64,000 nucleotides of DNA from Reyranella sp. (GCA_022844015.1 JALHMO010000009.1:1-64000), one strand, 5' to 3'; positions 36,842 to 48,391 are shown, numbered from the stretch's first letter. The notes: generated from the sequence alone by a model not told the origin. Numbers and translations are program-made.

Positions 36842-37984
36842 ATGGATCTGTCCCTATCCGACGAGCAGAAGCAGCTTCAGGAGGCGGCCGAGCGCTTCGT
36901 GCGCGACAAGTACCCGTTCGACGCGCGACGCAAGATCGCCGCCACCGAGCGCGGCTGGCTGCCCGAGAACTGGGCCCAGTTCGCCGAGCTCGGCTGGCTC
37001 GGCATGGCGTTCTCGGAGGAGGACGGCGGCTACGGCGGCGGGCCGATCGAGACCATGATCGTCATGGAGCAGTTCGGCAAAGGCCTGGTGCTCGAGCCCT
37101 TCCTGCCGACCGTGGTGCTGGGCGGCGGCATGATCGCGTCCGCCGGAAGCGCTGCCCAGAAGGAAGCGCTGCTCGGGCCGATGATCGAGGGCAAGAAGCA
37201 GTTCGCCTTCGCCTGGCTCGAGCGCCAGTCGCGCTACAACCTGGCGGACGTGTCGCTCAAGGCCACGAAGGAGGGCAGCGGCTGGTCGCTCTCCGGCCAC
37301 AAGGGCGTCGTTTACAACGCGCCTGCGGCGGACGACATCATCGTGCTCGCCCGCACCTCGGGTGCGGCGCGCGAGCAGAAGGGCCTCACCCTGTTCGTGG
37401 TCGACGGCAAGGCCAAGGGCATCACGCGGCGCGACTACCCGACGCAAGACTCGCTGCGCGCCTCGGAGCTCACCTTCGACAAGGTCTCGGTCGGCGCCGA
37501 CGCGGTGCTGGGGCAGGTCGACGGCGCCTTCCCGCTGGTCGAGGGGGCGGTCGACCGCGCCATCGTCGCGTTGTGCGCCGAGGCGACCGGCTGCATGGAC
37601 GCCATCAATGCGGCGACGCTGGAGTACATCAAGACGCGCAAGCAGTTCGGCGTGGCGATCGGCAAGTTCCAGGTGCTGCAGCATCGCATGGTCGACTGCT
37701 TCACCAACGCCCAGGAAGCGCGCTCGATGACCCTGATGGCGTCACTCAAGATCGATGACAAGGATCCGGTGGTGCGCGCCAAGGCGGCGTCCGGCGCCAA
37801 GGTGCAGATCGGCAAGTCGGGCAAGTTCTGCGGCCAAAGCGCGGTGCAGATGCATGGCGGCATGGGCGTCACCGACGAGCTCTCGGTCAGCCACTACTTC
37901 AAGCGCCTGACCATGATCGACCTGATGTTCGGCAACCAGCAGCACCACCTGACGCGCTACAGCAACCTCGCCATGGCGGCGTGA
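36842..37984 (+). CDS. Acyl-CoA dehydrogenase, PimD-like small subunit
   Basis: A 380-residue acyl-CoA dehydrogenase-family protein, more divergent than the two before it. It has the N-terminal MDLSLSDEQKQLQEAAERFVRDKYPFDARR, WLGMAFSEEDGGYGGGPIETMIVMEQFGKGLVLEPFLPT, and the C-terminal QMHGGMGVTDELSVSHYFKRL. This layout matches the small subunit of pimeloyl-CoA-dehydrogenase-type heteromers, in which one subunit binds FAD and the other completes the active site. ATG 36842 is preceded by GGAGGAAAG. It closes the acyl-CoA dehydrogenase group. Confidence 0.85.
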   Translation: MDLSLSDEQKQLQEAAERFVRDKYPFDARRKIAATERGWLPENWAQFAELGWLGMAFSEEDGGYGGGPIETMIVMEQFGKGLVLEPFLPTVVLGGGMIASAGSAAQKEALLGPMIEGKKQFAFAWLERQSRYNLADVSLKATKEGSGWSLSGHKGVVYNAPAADDIIVLARTSGAAREQKGLTLFVVDGKAKGITRRDYPTQDSLRASELTFDKVSVGADAVLGQVDGAFPLVEGAVDRAIVALCAEATGCMDAINAATLEYIKTRKQFGVAIGKFQVLQHRMVDCFTNAQEARSMTLMASLKIDDKDPVVRAKAASGAKVQIGKSGKFCGQSAVQMHGGMGVTDELSVSHYFKRLTMIDLMFGNQQHHLTRYSNLAMAA

Positions 37985-38150
37985 GGAGATCAGCCGGGCA
38001 GACACTGTGGCGCGGCCCTTGCCGCGCCTGAAGACAGCCCTTTGTTCGTCCCGGCGATGAAGCGGACCGACAAAATCCTCATCCTGAGAGCCTGTGACTT
38101 TTTCGATAGTCGCTTTTGGGCGATTGATGAGGTCGCTGCCGCGAACTTTT

Positions 38151-38256
38151 CTGTCGTCCTGAGCGCAGCGAAGGACCTCATCGCCTTGGAACTTCTGGCG
38201 ATGAGATCCTTCGCTTACGGCGCTTGCTTCGCAAGCGCCTTTGCTCAGGATGACAG
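38151..38256. repeat. Palindromic intergenic element with nested hairpins
   Basis: Outer arms CTGTCGTCCTGAGC (38151-38164) and GCTCAGGATGACAG (38243-38256) differ at one base. Inner arms AGCGAAGGACCTCATCGCC (38167-38185) and GGCGATGAGATCCTTCGCT (38197-38215) also differ at one. A third hairpin, GGCGCTTGC-TTC-GCAAGCGCC, lies at 38219-38239. Such compound palindromes are common repeats in alphaproteobacterial intergenic DNA. Confidence 0.8.
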
Positions 38257-38285
38257 GAGAGGGACGACAGAATTCAATAAAGTCA

Positions 38286-38400
38286 CATCCTCTGAGGAGG
38301 CCGCGCAGCGGCCGTCTCGAAGGATGGGCCTCAGACGCGGTGCCCATTGCATTGCCCATCCTTCGAGACGCGCCTTGTGGGCGCTCCTCAGGATGAGGAT
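38286..38400. repeat. Palindromic element related to the one at 51219
   Basis: Outer arms ATCCTCTGAGGAG and CTCCTCAGGATGAGGAT bracket inner arms CGTCTCGAAGGATGGGC (38313-38329) and GCCCATCCTTCGAGACG (38354-38370), which are perfect complements. The same CCATCCTTCGAGACG and CCTCAGGATGAGGAT blocks appear at 51360-51414, so both belong to one dispersed family. Confidence 0.8.
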
Positions 38401-38609
38401 TTTGGTGGTGCGGGCGTTCCTCGTTCCGAGGAGGCGTTTGCGACTTCTGGCGTCTACGGACAGCTTGCCTCAGCAATCCTTGAACGCCATCCCCGACATC
38501 AAGTGCCGCCGTGGTCTCGACCGGCGGCAGCGTATTGACCCTGTCCCTGACGCTGCTATTGCTCGGCGTCCAGGCGCGTCAGGTGGCGCCGGCATCCGGA
38601 GGACGGCCC

Positions 38610-39467
38610 ATGACCTATGATTCCGTGCACGTTCGCAAGCTCACCGGCGGCTGTGGCGCCGAGATTCTCGGCATCGATCTCAAGTCGATGAGCAACCGGC
38701 AATGGGACGAGGTGCAGCAGGCCTTCCGCGAGCACGGCGTCGTCTTCTTCCGCGACCAGGAGCTCACGCCGGAGCAGCACCTCGAGTTCGCCCGCCGCTG
38801 GGCGCCGATCGACGTCAACCGGTTCTTCACTGCCGTGCAGGGCTATCCGGAGATCGCCGAGGTGCGCAAGGAGCCGGAACAGAAGACCAATATCGGCGGT
38901 GGCTGGCACACCGACCACAGCTACGACCAGGAGCCGGCGATGGGCTCGATCCTGCTGGCGCGCGAGCTGCCGGAGGAAGGCGGCGATACCCTGTTCGCCA
39001 ACATGTATCGCGCCTTCGAGACGCTCTCGCCGGGTCTGCAGCGCACCCTCGAAGGAATGCGCGCCGTCCACGGCTCGGCGCACATTTTCGGCACCAAGGG
39101 CGTCCACAAGGACAATCCCGAATCGGCTGCACGGTACGGCAACCAGAATCTGGTGGGAGACGACGTGGTGCATCCGGTCGTGATCCGTCATCCGCTGAGC
39201 GGCCGCAAGTCGCTCTATGTCAATCCCGCGTTCACCCTGCGTTTCGAGGATTGGAGCGTCGAGGACAGCCGGCCGCTGCTCGAGTACCTGTACCGTCATG
39301 CGACGCGGCCGGAGTTCACCTGCCGGTTCCGCTGGGGCGAGGGCTCGATCGCGTTCTGGGACAACCGCGCGACCTGGCACTACGCCGCCAACGACTATAA
39401 CGGCGAGCGCCGGCTGATGCACCGCATCACCGTCTCCGGCTGCGCCCTGCAGCCGGCGACGGCATGA
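38610..39467 (+). CDS. TauD/TfdA-family Fe(II)/2-oxoglutarate dioxygenase
   Basis: A 285-residue dioxygenase of the TauD/TfdA family, which hydroxylates substrates such as taurine or phenoxyacetates using 2-oxoglutarate and O2. The iron ligands are visible as GGGWHTDHSYD (H100 and D102) and TWHYAAND (H257). RRLMHRITVSG gives the 2-oxoglutarate-binding arginine. FFRDQELTPEQHLEFARRWAPID is the conserved N-terminal part. ATG 38610 is preceded by CGGAGGACGGCCC. The gene stands alone after a repeat-rich spacer, so context does not reveal the substrate. Confidence 0.9.
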   Translation: MTYDSVHVRKLTGGCGAEILGIDLKSMSNRQWDEVQQAFREHGVVFFRDQELTPEQHLEFARRWAPIDVNRFFTAVQGYPEIAEVRKEPEQKTNIGGGWHTDHSYDQEPAMGSILLARELPEEGGDTLFANMYRAFETLSPGLQRTLEGMRAVHGSAHIFGTKGVHKDNPESAARYGNQNLVGDDVVHPVVIRHPLSGRKSLYVNPAFTLRFEDWSVEDSRPLLEYLYRHATRPEFTCRFRWGEGSIAFWDNRATWHYAANDYNGERRLMHRITVSGCALQPATA

Positions 39468-39476
39468 CGACGGCCC

Positions 39477-39986
39477 TTAGCGCTTGAGCCGAAGCGAGAT
39501 CTCGGCAACACCGGTCGCCAAGTTGTAGCCGGCGTCCCGCACGACGCCGGCGGCGACCATGCCGATCTCCGCGTTCGGGCCGCCATACAGCCAGTTGCCG
39601 CCGGCCTGGGTGCTCGCCGCGACGGTGCCCTGCTCGCCGACATAGGTGCCGCTGAGATCGCTCGGGCCGCGGTCCGAGCCCAGCGAGTACACGCGCCAGA
39701 TCGTGTGGACCGCCTTGGTGTAGCCGATATCGATACCGACCTTGTTGATGGTGCCGGTGTACTCGGCGCTGTGCACGCCGTCCTTGGCGAGGAACACGCA
39801 CTCCATCTGCTTGCGCGAGCCCAGCACGTAGCCGGTGCCGCCGGCCACGTTGCAGGTCAGCGAGCCGATGTAGATGCGCGAGTTGGCGTTGGCGGTGTTG
39901 AGCTGCTGCGGCGTCTGCTGCTGCAGGCAGGCTCCGGTCGCGAGCGCGAGGGTTGCCGCGACGGCGGTTATGAGAACTCTGTTCAT
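39477..39986 (-). CDS. DUF992-family exported protein
   Basis: A 169-residue secreted protein. The first 20 residues (NRVLITAVAATLALATGAC) are a signal peptide; the ATGAC end is lipobox-like, so lipidation is possible but not certain. The mature part has the DUF992 pattern: IYIGSLTCNVAGGTGYVLGSRKQMECVF, YTGTINKVGIDIGYT and GTYVGEQGTVAASTQAGGNWLYGG. DUF992 proteins are widespread in alphaproteobacteria and of unknown function. It lies tail-to-tail against the dioxygenase. Confidence 0.85.
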   Translation of the reverse strand: MNRVLITAVAATLALATGACLQQQTPQQLNTANANSRIYIGSLTCNVAGGTGYVLGSRKQMECVFLAKDGVHSAEYTGTINKVGIDIGYTKAVHTIWRVYSLGSDRGPSDLSGTYVGEQGTVAASTQAGGNWLYGGPNAEIGMVAAGVVRDAGYNLATGVAEISLRLKR

Positions 39987-40113
39987 TGCGTACTCCTTGA
40001 TAAACTATGGCACAGCTTGCCGGAGGATTGTTGCGGCCAGGAGCGTATGCAGGCGACGCACCCCGTCAGCGCGCTACCGCCAAGTGCAATGCCTCGGGAG
40101 GGCTCGGTTGCCA

Positions 40114-40518
40114 TCATAGCGGGGCACTGCGCTGCGATGTCTTTCGGAACCATCTCGCCAGGACAGTTTCCTTGATCGAGCCTTCAGCGACACCGATCAT
40201 TGTATGAACGACGTCAGCCTCCTTCGCGTCGTGCGTCCATCCGTTCACTTCCAGGAAGATCGCAGCAATCGCATGGGCGGTACGCTTGTTTCCATCGTGA
40301 AAAACGTGACCCTTGCACAGAGCGAACGCATAGGCAGCCGCGAGCTCGAAGATATCCGGTCGCGGCTCTTCGTAGTGCCACTTGTTCAACGGCCGGGCGA
40401 GCGCGGCCTGAAACAGCGTCTCGTCCCGAACTCCCCCCGTCAGACCACCGAACAAGCTGATCGTCCGCGCGTTGATGGCGACAGCCTCCCGGTCCGAAAG
40501 CCAGACCGGCTCAGTCAC
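40114..40518 (-). CDS. doc: Doc/Fic-family toxin (death-on-curing protein)
   Basis: A 134-residue Doc-type Fic protein. The active motif HVFHDGNKRTA lies at residues 71-81; Doc toxins phosphorylate EF-Tu with this motif, and other Fic proteins AMPylate. Upstream GGVRDETLFQAALARPLNKWHY and downstream ITA-type helices match Doc. The start is GTG 40518, which overlaps the stop of the AbrB-type antitoxin gene by 3 bases. Doc is classically neutralised by a Phd antitoxin; here the neighbour is AbrB-like. Confidence 0.88.
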   Translation of the reverse strand: MTEPVWLSDREAVAINARTISLFGGLTGGVRDETLFQAALARPLNKWHYEEPRPDIFELAAAYAFALCKGHVFHDGNKRTAHAIAAIFLEVNGWTHDAKEADVVHTMIGVAEGSIKETVLARWFRKTSQRSAPL

Positions 40519-40742
40519 TTCTTCGCAAGCTCACGATAGGCGTTCTTGTAGCGATGAAGCACCCGGTCGGCGGCTTGCATGGTTGTCGCGAACTTTGGAT
40601 CGAAAGGCGTGACGAGGAAACCCTGTGGTGTTTCGACCGCATAAAGCGTGTCGCCTTCCTTTGCATTCATGCGAGCCAATGCCTCCTTGGGCCATGAAGT
40701 GCTGAGCGAGTTGCCAGTCCGGCGTAGTTTGAGTTCCGGCAT
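40515..40742 (-). CDS. AbrB/MazE-like antitoxin of the Doc toxin
   Basis: A 75-residue protein with an AbrB/MazE-type N-terminal hairpin: MPELKLRRTGNSLSTSWPKEALARMNAKEGDTLYAVETPQGFLV. The GNS...P.E.L..M....GD spacing is that of the swapped-hairpin fold. The charged C-terminal half (AADRVLHRYKNAYRELAKK) would bind the toxin. Start ATG 40742; the stop overlaps the GTG start of doc. A separate small cassette, unrelated to the TauE gene that begins further upstream. Confidence 0.85.
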   Translation of the reverse strand: MPELKLRRTGNSLSTSWPKEALARMNAKEGDTLYAVETPQGFLVTPFDPKFATTMQAADRVLHRYKNAYRELAKK

Positions 40743-40777
40743 ATCGGTAGCTCCAAACGTAGATACATTGGTGTAGA

Positions 40778-41503
40778 CTACCGGATTGCCGCCCACAACA
40801 GGGCCAGGCCCGAGATGACCATCACGCCGTCCAGCAGGCGCTGGAAGGTGGCCACGTTCAGCCGCTCGACGATTAGCCGGGCGAGGTAGGTCCCGGCCAT
40901 GACCGAAGAGCCGGAGATCAGGCCCTTCACGACGATGTCGACGGGCAGCGCGCCGAGCTGGCGGAATGTGATGGCCTTGCTGACGTAGAGCGCCAGCGAG
41001 CCCGCCGCCTCGGTGGCGATGAAGGCGCCCTTGACAAGGCCGTAGGCGGCGAATGTCGGCACGCTGAGCGGCCCGGTGGAGACGACGATGCCGGTCAGGA
41101 AGCCGATGACCGCGCCGGCAAGGACGAGATGCCACGCGACGAACGTGACCTTGCGGCGGGCGAGCCAGCGCCGGCCGGGCACCATGGCGAGGAAGAACAG
41201 GCCCAGCGCGATATCGATCAGCCTCTCGGGCAGGACGAGCAGCGTGCGCGCACCCAGCGCGGCGGCCGGGATGCCGCCGAGCGCATAGGCGCCGCAGGCC
41301 CGCCAGTCGATCTCCTTCCACCATGAGGTGATCTTGGCGAAGTTCGACATGAGCGCGACGATCGCCATGATCGGCACGGCCTCACGCGGGCCGAAGCCGT
41401 AGACCAGGATCGGTAGCAGGATGATGGTGGCGCCCGTGCCGACGATGCCGCTCACCGTCCCGGCGACGAGGCCGACCGCGAGGACGAGGGCGTAGGTCAG
41501 CAT
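40778..41503 (-). CDS. Sulfite exporter TauE/SafE-family membrane protein
   Basis: A 241-residue integral membrane protein with about eight hydrophobic segments. The repeated TauE signature is visible: GLVAGTVSGIVGTGATIILLPILVYGF near the N-terminus and GAVIGFLTGIVVSTGPLSVP in the second half. Family members export or import small anions such as sulfite, sulfoacetate or organosulfonates. A TauD-type dioxygenase lies 1.3 kb away but on the other strand, so joint sulfonate metabolism is only a possibility. It starts after an inverted-repeat element. Confidence 0.85.
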   Translation of the reverse strand: MLTYALVLAVGLVAGTVSGIVGTGATIILLPILVYGFGPREAVPIMAIVALMSNFAKITSWWKEIDWRACGAYALGGIPAAALGARTLLVLPERLIDIALGLFFLAMVPGRRWLARRKVTFVAWHLVLAGAVIGFLTGIVVSTGPLSVPTFAAYGLVKGAFIATEAAGSLALYVSKAITFRQLGALPVDIVVKGLISGSSVMAGTYLARLIVERLNVATFQRLLDGVMVISGLALLWAAIR

Positions 41504-41553
41504 GTCATGTGCTTACCCGACTTTGCTGCCAGGGAGCAGGCGCAACTCATGTT

Positions 41554-41731
41554 CCTCTCCGCCCGCGAAGCGGGGGGAGAGGCTAGGAGAGGTGGGTCAT
41601 GTGGTTGTTGCCCCAGAGGAGATCGACCTTCATCCAGTGTCTGGTATCGATGGTGTGGCAACGACCCACCTCTCCTCCCCCACGCTTCGCGTGGGGCCCC
41701 TTCCTCTCCCCCCGCTTAGGCGGGCGGAGAG
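41554..41731. repeat. Inverted-repeat element of the CCTCTCC/GGAGAGG type
   Basis: The left end is a hairpin CCTCTCCGCCCGC-GAA-GCGGGGGGAGAGG. The right end is CCTCTCCCCCCGC-TTA-GGCGGGCGGAGAGG. Inner arms AGGAGAGGTGGGTC and ACCCACCTCTCCT pair over a centre of about 70 bp, and a third hairpin (CCCCCACGC-TTC-GCGTGGGG) lies at 41685-41704. It fills the spacer between the methionine operon and TauE and may form a strong RNA structure ending metH transcription. Confidence 0.8.
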
Positions 41732-41746
41732 GACAGAATGAGTCGC

Positions 41747-44397
<2,651 letters not shown>

Positions 44398-44398
<1 letters not shown>

Positions 44399-45453
44399 CA
44401 GAAGAAGCTCGCCGCTTCCATGCCGGAGAGCCGGAGCGCCGGCGGCAAGGCGTGCCACTGGCGCGGCTTGACGCCTTTCACCGCCTCGGCGATGGCGGCG
44501 ATGTGCCGGGGCGTCGTGCCGCAGCAGCCGCCGACCACGTTCAGCCAGCCGTTCTCGGCCCAGCCCTTGACCAGCCTGGCCGTCATCTCCGGCGGCTCGT
44601 CGTAGGCGCCGAGCTCGTTGGGCAGGCCGGCGTTCGGATAGACGCAGACCATGCCGTCGACCTGCGGGTTGAGCGCATTGACGTAAGGGTGCAGCTCGGT
44701 GGCGCCGAAGCTGCAGTTCAGCCCCATGGTGAGCGGCCGGGCATGGCGCACCGAGTGCCAGAACGCCTCGACCGTCTGGCCGGAGAGGTTGCGGCCGGCG
44801 AGGTCGGTGAGCGTCATCGAGACCATCACCGGCAGCTCCTCGCCACGCGCTTCGGCCGCCTCGTCGGCGGCGACCAGGGCCGCCTTGGCGTTCAGCGTGT
44901 CGAACACCGTCTCGATCAGGATGAAATCGACGCCGCCGTCCAGCAGGCCGTCGATCTGCTCGCGGTAGATGCCCTTCACCTCGTCGAACGTCACCGCGCG
45001 AAAGCCCGGATCGTTGACCTTGGGCGACACCGACAGGGTCTTGTTGGTCGGCCCCAGGGCACCCACGACGAAGCGCGGCTTGTCGGGATCGCGCGCGGTC
45101 GCGGCGTCGGCGCAGGCGCGCGTCAGCGTCGCCGCGGCGAGGTTGACCTCGCGCGCCGTGCCGGGAATGCCGTAGTCGGACAGGCTGATGGCGTTGGCGT
45201 TGAAGGTGTTGGTCGCGACGATGTCGGCGCCGGCGTCGAGATAGGCGTTGCAGATCTCGCTCACGATCTCGGGCCGCGTCAGGTTGAGCAGGTCGTTGTT
45301 GCCCTTCTGGTCGTGCGTGAAGTCGCGGCCGCCGCGGAAGCCTTCCTCGTCGAGCCGGTAGCTCTGGATCATCGAGCCGTAGGGCCCGTCCTTGACCAGG
45401 ATGCGCTCGCCGCCGATGTCGCGCAGGAGTTGCGCCCTTTCCATGCGATTCAT
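44398..45453 (-). CDS. metH: Methionine synthase homocysteine-binding domain (first part of split MetH)
   Basis: A 351-residue homocysteine S-methyltransferase domain. The N-terminal segment [35 protein letters not shown], and the zinc ligands in [10 protein letters not shown] and [13 protein letters not shown] are visible. It supplies the zinc-bound homocysteine to the B12 protein encoded directly downstream; both overlaps in this operon are of ATGA type. I start at ATG 45453 (MNRMERAQ), which overlaps the metF stop. Free-standing Hmt-type methyltransferases look similar, but the operon makes the split-MetH reading firm. Confidence 0.93.
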
Positions 45454-46370
45454 TGCGGACGTACTCCCAGCAGATGGCAGATCGCGAAGGTGAGGTCGGC
45501 GCGGTTCAGTGTATAGAAGTGGAACTGGTCGACGCCTTCGTCGCGCAGCCGTCGGCAGAGATCGCCGGCGACGGTGGCGGCGATCATGCGGCGCGTCTCG
45601 ACATCCTCGTCGAGCCCGTCGAACAGGTTGGCGAACCAGGGCGGCACCTTGGAGCCGCACAAACCGGCAATGCGCGTCACGGCCTGGAAATTCGAGACCG
45701 GCATGATGCCGGGCACGATCGGCGCTGCGATGCCGGCCGCGGCGGCGCGGTCGCGGAAGCGCAGGAAATCGTCGCATTCGAAGAAGAACTGGGTGATGCA
45801 GCGGTCGGCGCCGGCATCGACCTTGCGCTTGAGATTGTCCAGATCGGCCGTGATGTCGGCCGAGTCCGGATGTTTCTCGGGATAGGCTGCGGCGCTGATC
45901 TGGAACGGACCGATCTTCTTCAGGCCGGCGATCAGCTCGGCGGCATTGGCATAGCCGCCGGGGTGCGCGGAATACTTGCCGCCCATGCCGGACGGCGGAT
46001 CGCCGCGCAGCGCCACGATGTGGCGGATGCCGGCATCCCAGTAGCTGCGCGCGATCTCATCGATCTCGCCTCTCGTGGCGCCGACACAGGTGAGGTGGGC
46101 GGCGGGATCGACGCCCGTCTCCTTCTTCAGCCGCACGACGGTCTCGTGCGTGCGCTGACGCGTCGAGCCGCCGGCGCCGTAGGTCACCGAAAAGAACGTC
46201 GGCCGGAGCGGCGCAAGCCGCGTCACGGTCTCCCACAAGGTGCGCTCGGCTGCCTCGGTCTTGGGCGGCGAGAACTCGAACGAGACCTTGAGGCCTTGCG
46301 GCGCGCGCGCGGGGAACTCGGCCATCGAGACGCTGAACGGGCCACCCAGCGGACCAGTGTCGGGACTCAT
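45450..46370 (-). CDS. metF: 5,10-methylenetetrahydrofolate reductase
   Basis: A 306-residue flavin-dependent reductase that makes the 5-methyl-tetrahydrofolate used by MetH. Motifs: [74 protein letters not shown] and [25 protein letters not shown]. The start ATG 46370 has AAGGAG 7 bp upstream and overlaps the stop of the regulator gene. It sits between that regulator and the two metH genes, giving a complete methyl-transfer operon. Confidence 0.96.
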   Translation of the reverse strand: MSPDTGPLGGPFSVSMAEFPARAPQGLKVSFEFSPPKTEAAERTLWETVTRLAPLRPTFFSVTYGAGGSTRQRTHETVVRLKKETGVDPAAHLTCVGATRGEIDEIARSYWDAGIRHIVALRGDPPSGMGGKYSAHPGGYANAAELIAGLKKIGPFQISAAAYPEKHPDSADITADLDNLKRKVDAGADRCITQFFFECDDFLRFRDRAAAAGIAAPIVPGIMPVSNFQAVTRIAGLCGSKVPPWFANLFDGLDEDVETRRMIAATVAGDLCRRLRDEGVDQFHFYTLNRADLTFAICHLLGVRPQ

Positions 46371-47347
46371 CGGGACACTCCTTGCGGGGAAAGGGCAGGG
46401 GACAGTGCCGACGGGCGCTCCGGCAGGTCGCGCTCGCCGCGCCAGATGCCGGTCATCAGGCGCCGGCCGGGAAAGTGGATCGGTTCCAGAGGATTGAGGC
46501 CGGCGCTCCGGAGCCAGCCCTGCACCTGGTTGTCGGCGAAGCCGAGATGCACATGGGCATGCTCGCGCTTCAGCTCGACCAGGTCGTGCGGCGAGAAATC
46601 GACCACCAGCACGACGCCGCCCGGGCGCACGGCGCGCGCCGCCTCGCTGAGTGCCGCCGCCGGATCGTCGGCGTAGTGCAGCACATGGTGGATGGTGACG
46701 ACGTCGAAACTGTCGGGGTCGACAGGCAGGGCGTACATGTCGCCCTGGCGGATGTCGGCATTGTCGATGCCGGCGCGGGCGAGGTTGGCGCGAGCCAGTG
46801 CCAGCATCTCGCGCGACTGGTCGATGCCCAGCGCGTGCTCGACCTTGGGGGCCAGCACCTCGAGCAGCCGGCCGGTGCCGGTGCCGATGTCGAGCAGGCG
46901 GCGGGCGCCGACCGGCAGGTGATGCGCGAGCGCCCGCTCGATTTCCCGGTCGGCGACGTGCAGGGCGCGCAGCTCGTCCCAGCGCTGGGCGTTGTCGCGG
47001 AAGTAGCGCACCGCCGCTGTCTGGCGTCGCTGTTGGAGGGCGTCGAGCCTGGCGCGGTCGGCGGCAATCCGGCTGTGCTTCGGATCGAGCCGGCGCACGA
47101 ACTCGCGCACCAGGGTCGCGTCGTCGCCCGCCGTGACCAGGCGGAAGCGCGTGAACTGGGCCTCGCGGAAGCGCTCCAGCAGCCCCGCCTCGACCAGCAG
47201 CTTGAGGTGGCGCGACACGCGTGGCTGGCTCTGGCCCAGGACGTGGACGTAGTCGCTGACGGTCAGGTCCTCGCGCGCCGCCAGGGCGAGGATGCGCAAT
47301 CTCGTATCCTCGGCGGCGGCCCGCAGAAGGGTAAGAAGGTGATCCAT
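46367..47347 (-). CDS. ArsR-family regulator fused to a SAM-dependent methyltransferase domain (SahR-like)
   Basis: A 326-residue protein with an N-terminal winged-helix ArsR domain (DHLLTLLRAAAEDTRLRILALAAREDLTVSDYVHVLGQSQPRVSRHLKLLVEAGLL) and a C-terminal class I methyltransferase fold (RRLLDIGTGTGRLLEVL, YALPVDPDSFDVVTIHHVLHYADDP). ArsR regulators of the SahR type, some with such a domain, sense S-adenosylhomocysteine and repress methionine-cycle genes in Proteobacteria. Position directly ahead of metF with an ATGA overlap fits this. ATG 47347 gives the usual ArsR N-terminus; ATG 47359 is an alternative but directly abuts the palindrome. Confidence 0.82.
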   Translation of the reverse strand: MDHLLTLLRAAAEDTRLRILALAAREDLTVSDYVHVLGQSQPRVSRHLKLLVEAGLLERFREAQFTRFRLVTAGDDATLVREFVRRLDPKHSRIAADRARLDALQQRRQTAAVRYFRDNAQRWDELRALHVADREIERALAHHLPVGARRLLDIGTGTGRLLEVLAPKVEHALGIDQSREMLALARANLARAGIDNADIRQGDMYALPVDPDSFDVVTIHHVLHYADDPAAALSEAARAVRPGGVVLVVDFSPHDLVELKREHAHVHLGFADNQVQGWLRSAGLNPLEPIHFPGRRLMTGIWRGERDLPERPSALSPALSPQGVSR

Positions 47348-47359
47348 AAGACAAAACAT

Positions 47360-47375
47360 ATAAGCATATCTTTAT
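47360..47375. promoter_or_regulatory. Candidate operator of the methionine operon
   Basis: ATAAGCATATCTTTAT is an imperfect 16-bp palindrome (12 of 16 positions symmetric) in an otherwise GC-rich region, 12 bp upstream of the chosen start of the ArsR-methyltransferase gene. AT-rich palindromes in this position are typical of ArsR/SahR autoregulatory sites. Inferred from sequence only. Confidence 0.5.
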
Positions 47376-47505
47376 CTTTGCAATCCACTTCTATCCCTAT
47401 GTCGAAGCAGGCAATGCGCTTCAAAGTACAGGCGCGCTGTGCGAGACTGTGAGGACGAGCGGCCCGGTGCTTCGTGGGCCTGGGGATGGACCGGGGTTGG
47501 CGTTC

Positions 47506-48318
47506 ATGATGGGAAGCGTGTCCAAGTGGTTGGCGGGCGGTGCCCGTCGGTCTGTCGCTGCGGCCGCGCTGGCGGCCGCGCTGGCTGGCGGTTGCGCTTC
47601 CGGCGACACCGGGGCCGCCGAGGTATGGGATCCCATCGAGACACCCAACCGGTTCATATTCTCGTTCAACCGGGCGATCGACGTCATGGCGATCCGGCCG
47701 ATCACCGTGCTGTACCGGGATTGGGTGCCGGAGCCGGCGCAGAAGAGCGTTCGCAACGTCCTCGACAATCTCGGCGAGCCGGTCACCGCCATCAACGAGG
47801 TCTTCCAGGGCGATCCCAGCCGGGCGGCCACCACCATGGCGCGTTTCCTGGTCAATTCGACCATCGGCGTCGCCGGCCTGTTCGATGTGGCCACCAGCCT
47901 CGGCCTGACCCGCACCAAGGAAGACGCCGGCAAGACCATCGGCATGTGGGCCGGCAAGGGCGTCGAGCCGGAGAATGGTGGCTTCTACCTGATGCTGCCG
48001 CTGGCCGGTCCATCCAACGCGCGCGATGCCACGGGGCTGATGATCGACTACGCCATCGATCCTTTCCAGATCCTGCCGATCGCCTTCAACTGGGACTGGT
48101 TCTATTACTCGGCGCCGCGCTACGGGCTCACGGTCATCGACTATCGCTCGCGCACCATGTTCGCCCTCGACGATCTCGAGAAGAACAGCGTCGACTACTA
48201 TGCCGCCCTGCGATCGGCCTACACCCAGAACCGGGCCGAGCTGATCCGCGCAAAGCGCGAGAAGACCGATACCAAAGGCGAGCTCGAGAGGCGCGACAAT
48301 CTTGCCCTCGTGAAGTGA
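47506..48318 (+). CDS. mlaA: MlaA/VacJ-family outer-membrane lipoprotein
   Basis: A 270-residue lipoprotein of the Mla phospholipid-trafficking system, which removes mislocalised phospholipid from the outer leaflet. The signal ends in LAGGC, a lipobox, with the lipidated cysteine near residue 31. WDPIETPNRFIFSFNRAIDVMAIRPITVLYRDWVP, VNSTIGVAGLFDVATSLGL and GVEPENGGFYLMLPLAGPSNARD are the hallmark segments. Two adjacent ATGs (47506, 47509) are equivalent starts. mlaC follows after 73 bp. No mlaBDEF genes are in the window. Confidence 0.93.
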   Translation: MMGSVSKWLAGGARRSVAAAALAAALAGGCASGDTGAAEVWDPIETPNRFIFSFNRAIDVMAIRPITVLYRDWVPEPAQKSVRNVLDNLGEPVTAINEVFQGDPSRAATTMARFLVNSTIGVAGLFDVATSLGLTRTKEDAGKTIGMWAGKGVEPENGGFYLMLPLAGPSNARDATGLMIDYAIDPFQILPIAFNWDWFYYSAPRYGLTVIDYRSRTMFALDDLEKNSVDYYAALRSAYTQNRAELIRAKREKTDTKGELERRDNLALVK

Positions 48319-48391
48319 GGCTTTCGCCATTCGGCATCGGCATCGATGCCGTGCTAGAAGCGTTATGTCAGAGGTTATCGCAAGGGAGCGA

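Larger units (their letters stand above)
37985..38609. other. Intergenic region with two palindromic elements
   Basis: These 625 bp lie between the small acyl-CoA dehydrogenase and the TauD gene, both plus strand. Most of it is two inverted-repeat elements (38151-38256 and 38286-38400, listed separately). The last 200 bp must contain the TauD promoter; I find no convincing motif. Open frames here only translate the palindromes. Confidence 0.6.

Noticed and set aside
38042-38620. Small plus-strand frames in the spacer before the dioxygenase
   Set aside because: They translate the palindromic elements and have no RBS or homology signal.
47348-47505. SAM-type riboswitch before the methionine operon
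   Set aside because: I could not trace a SAM-II or SAH aptamer core in the 150 bp upstream; the palindrome and the ArsR-type gene explain control better. A covariance-model search would settle it.
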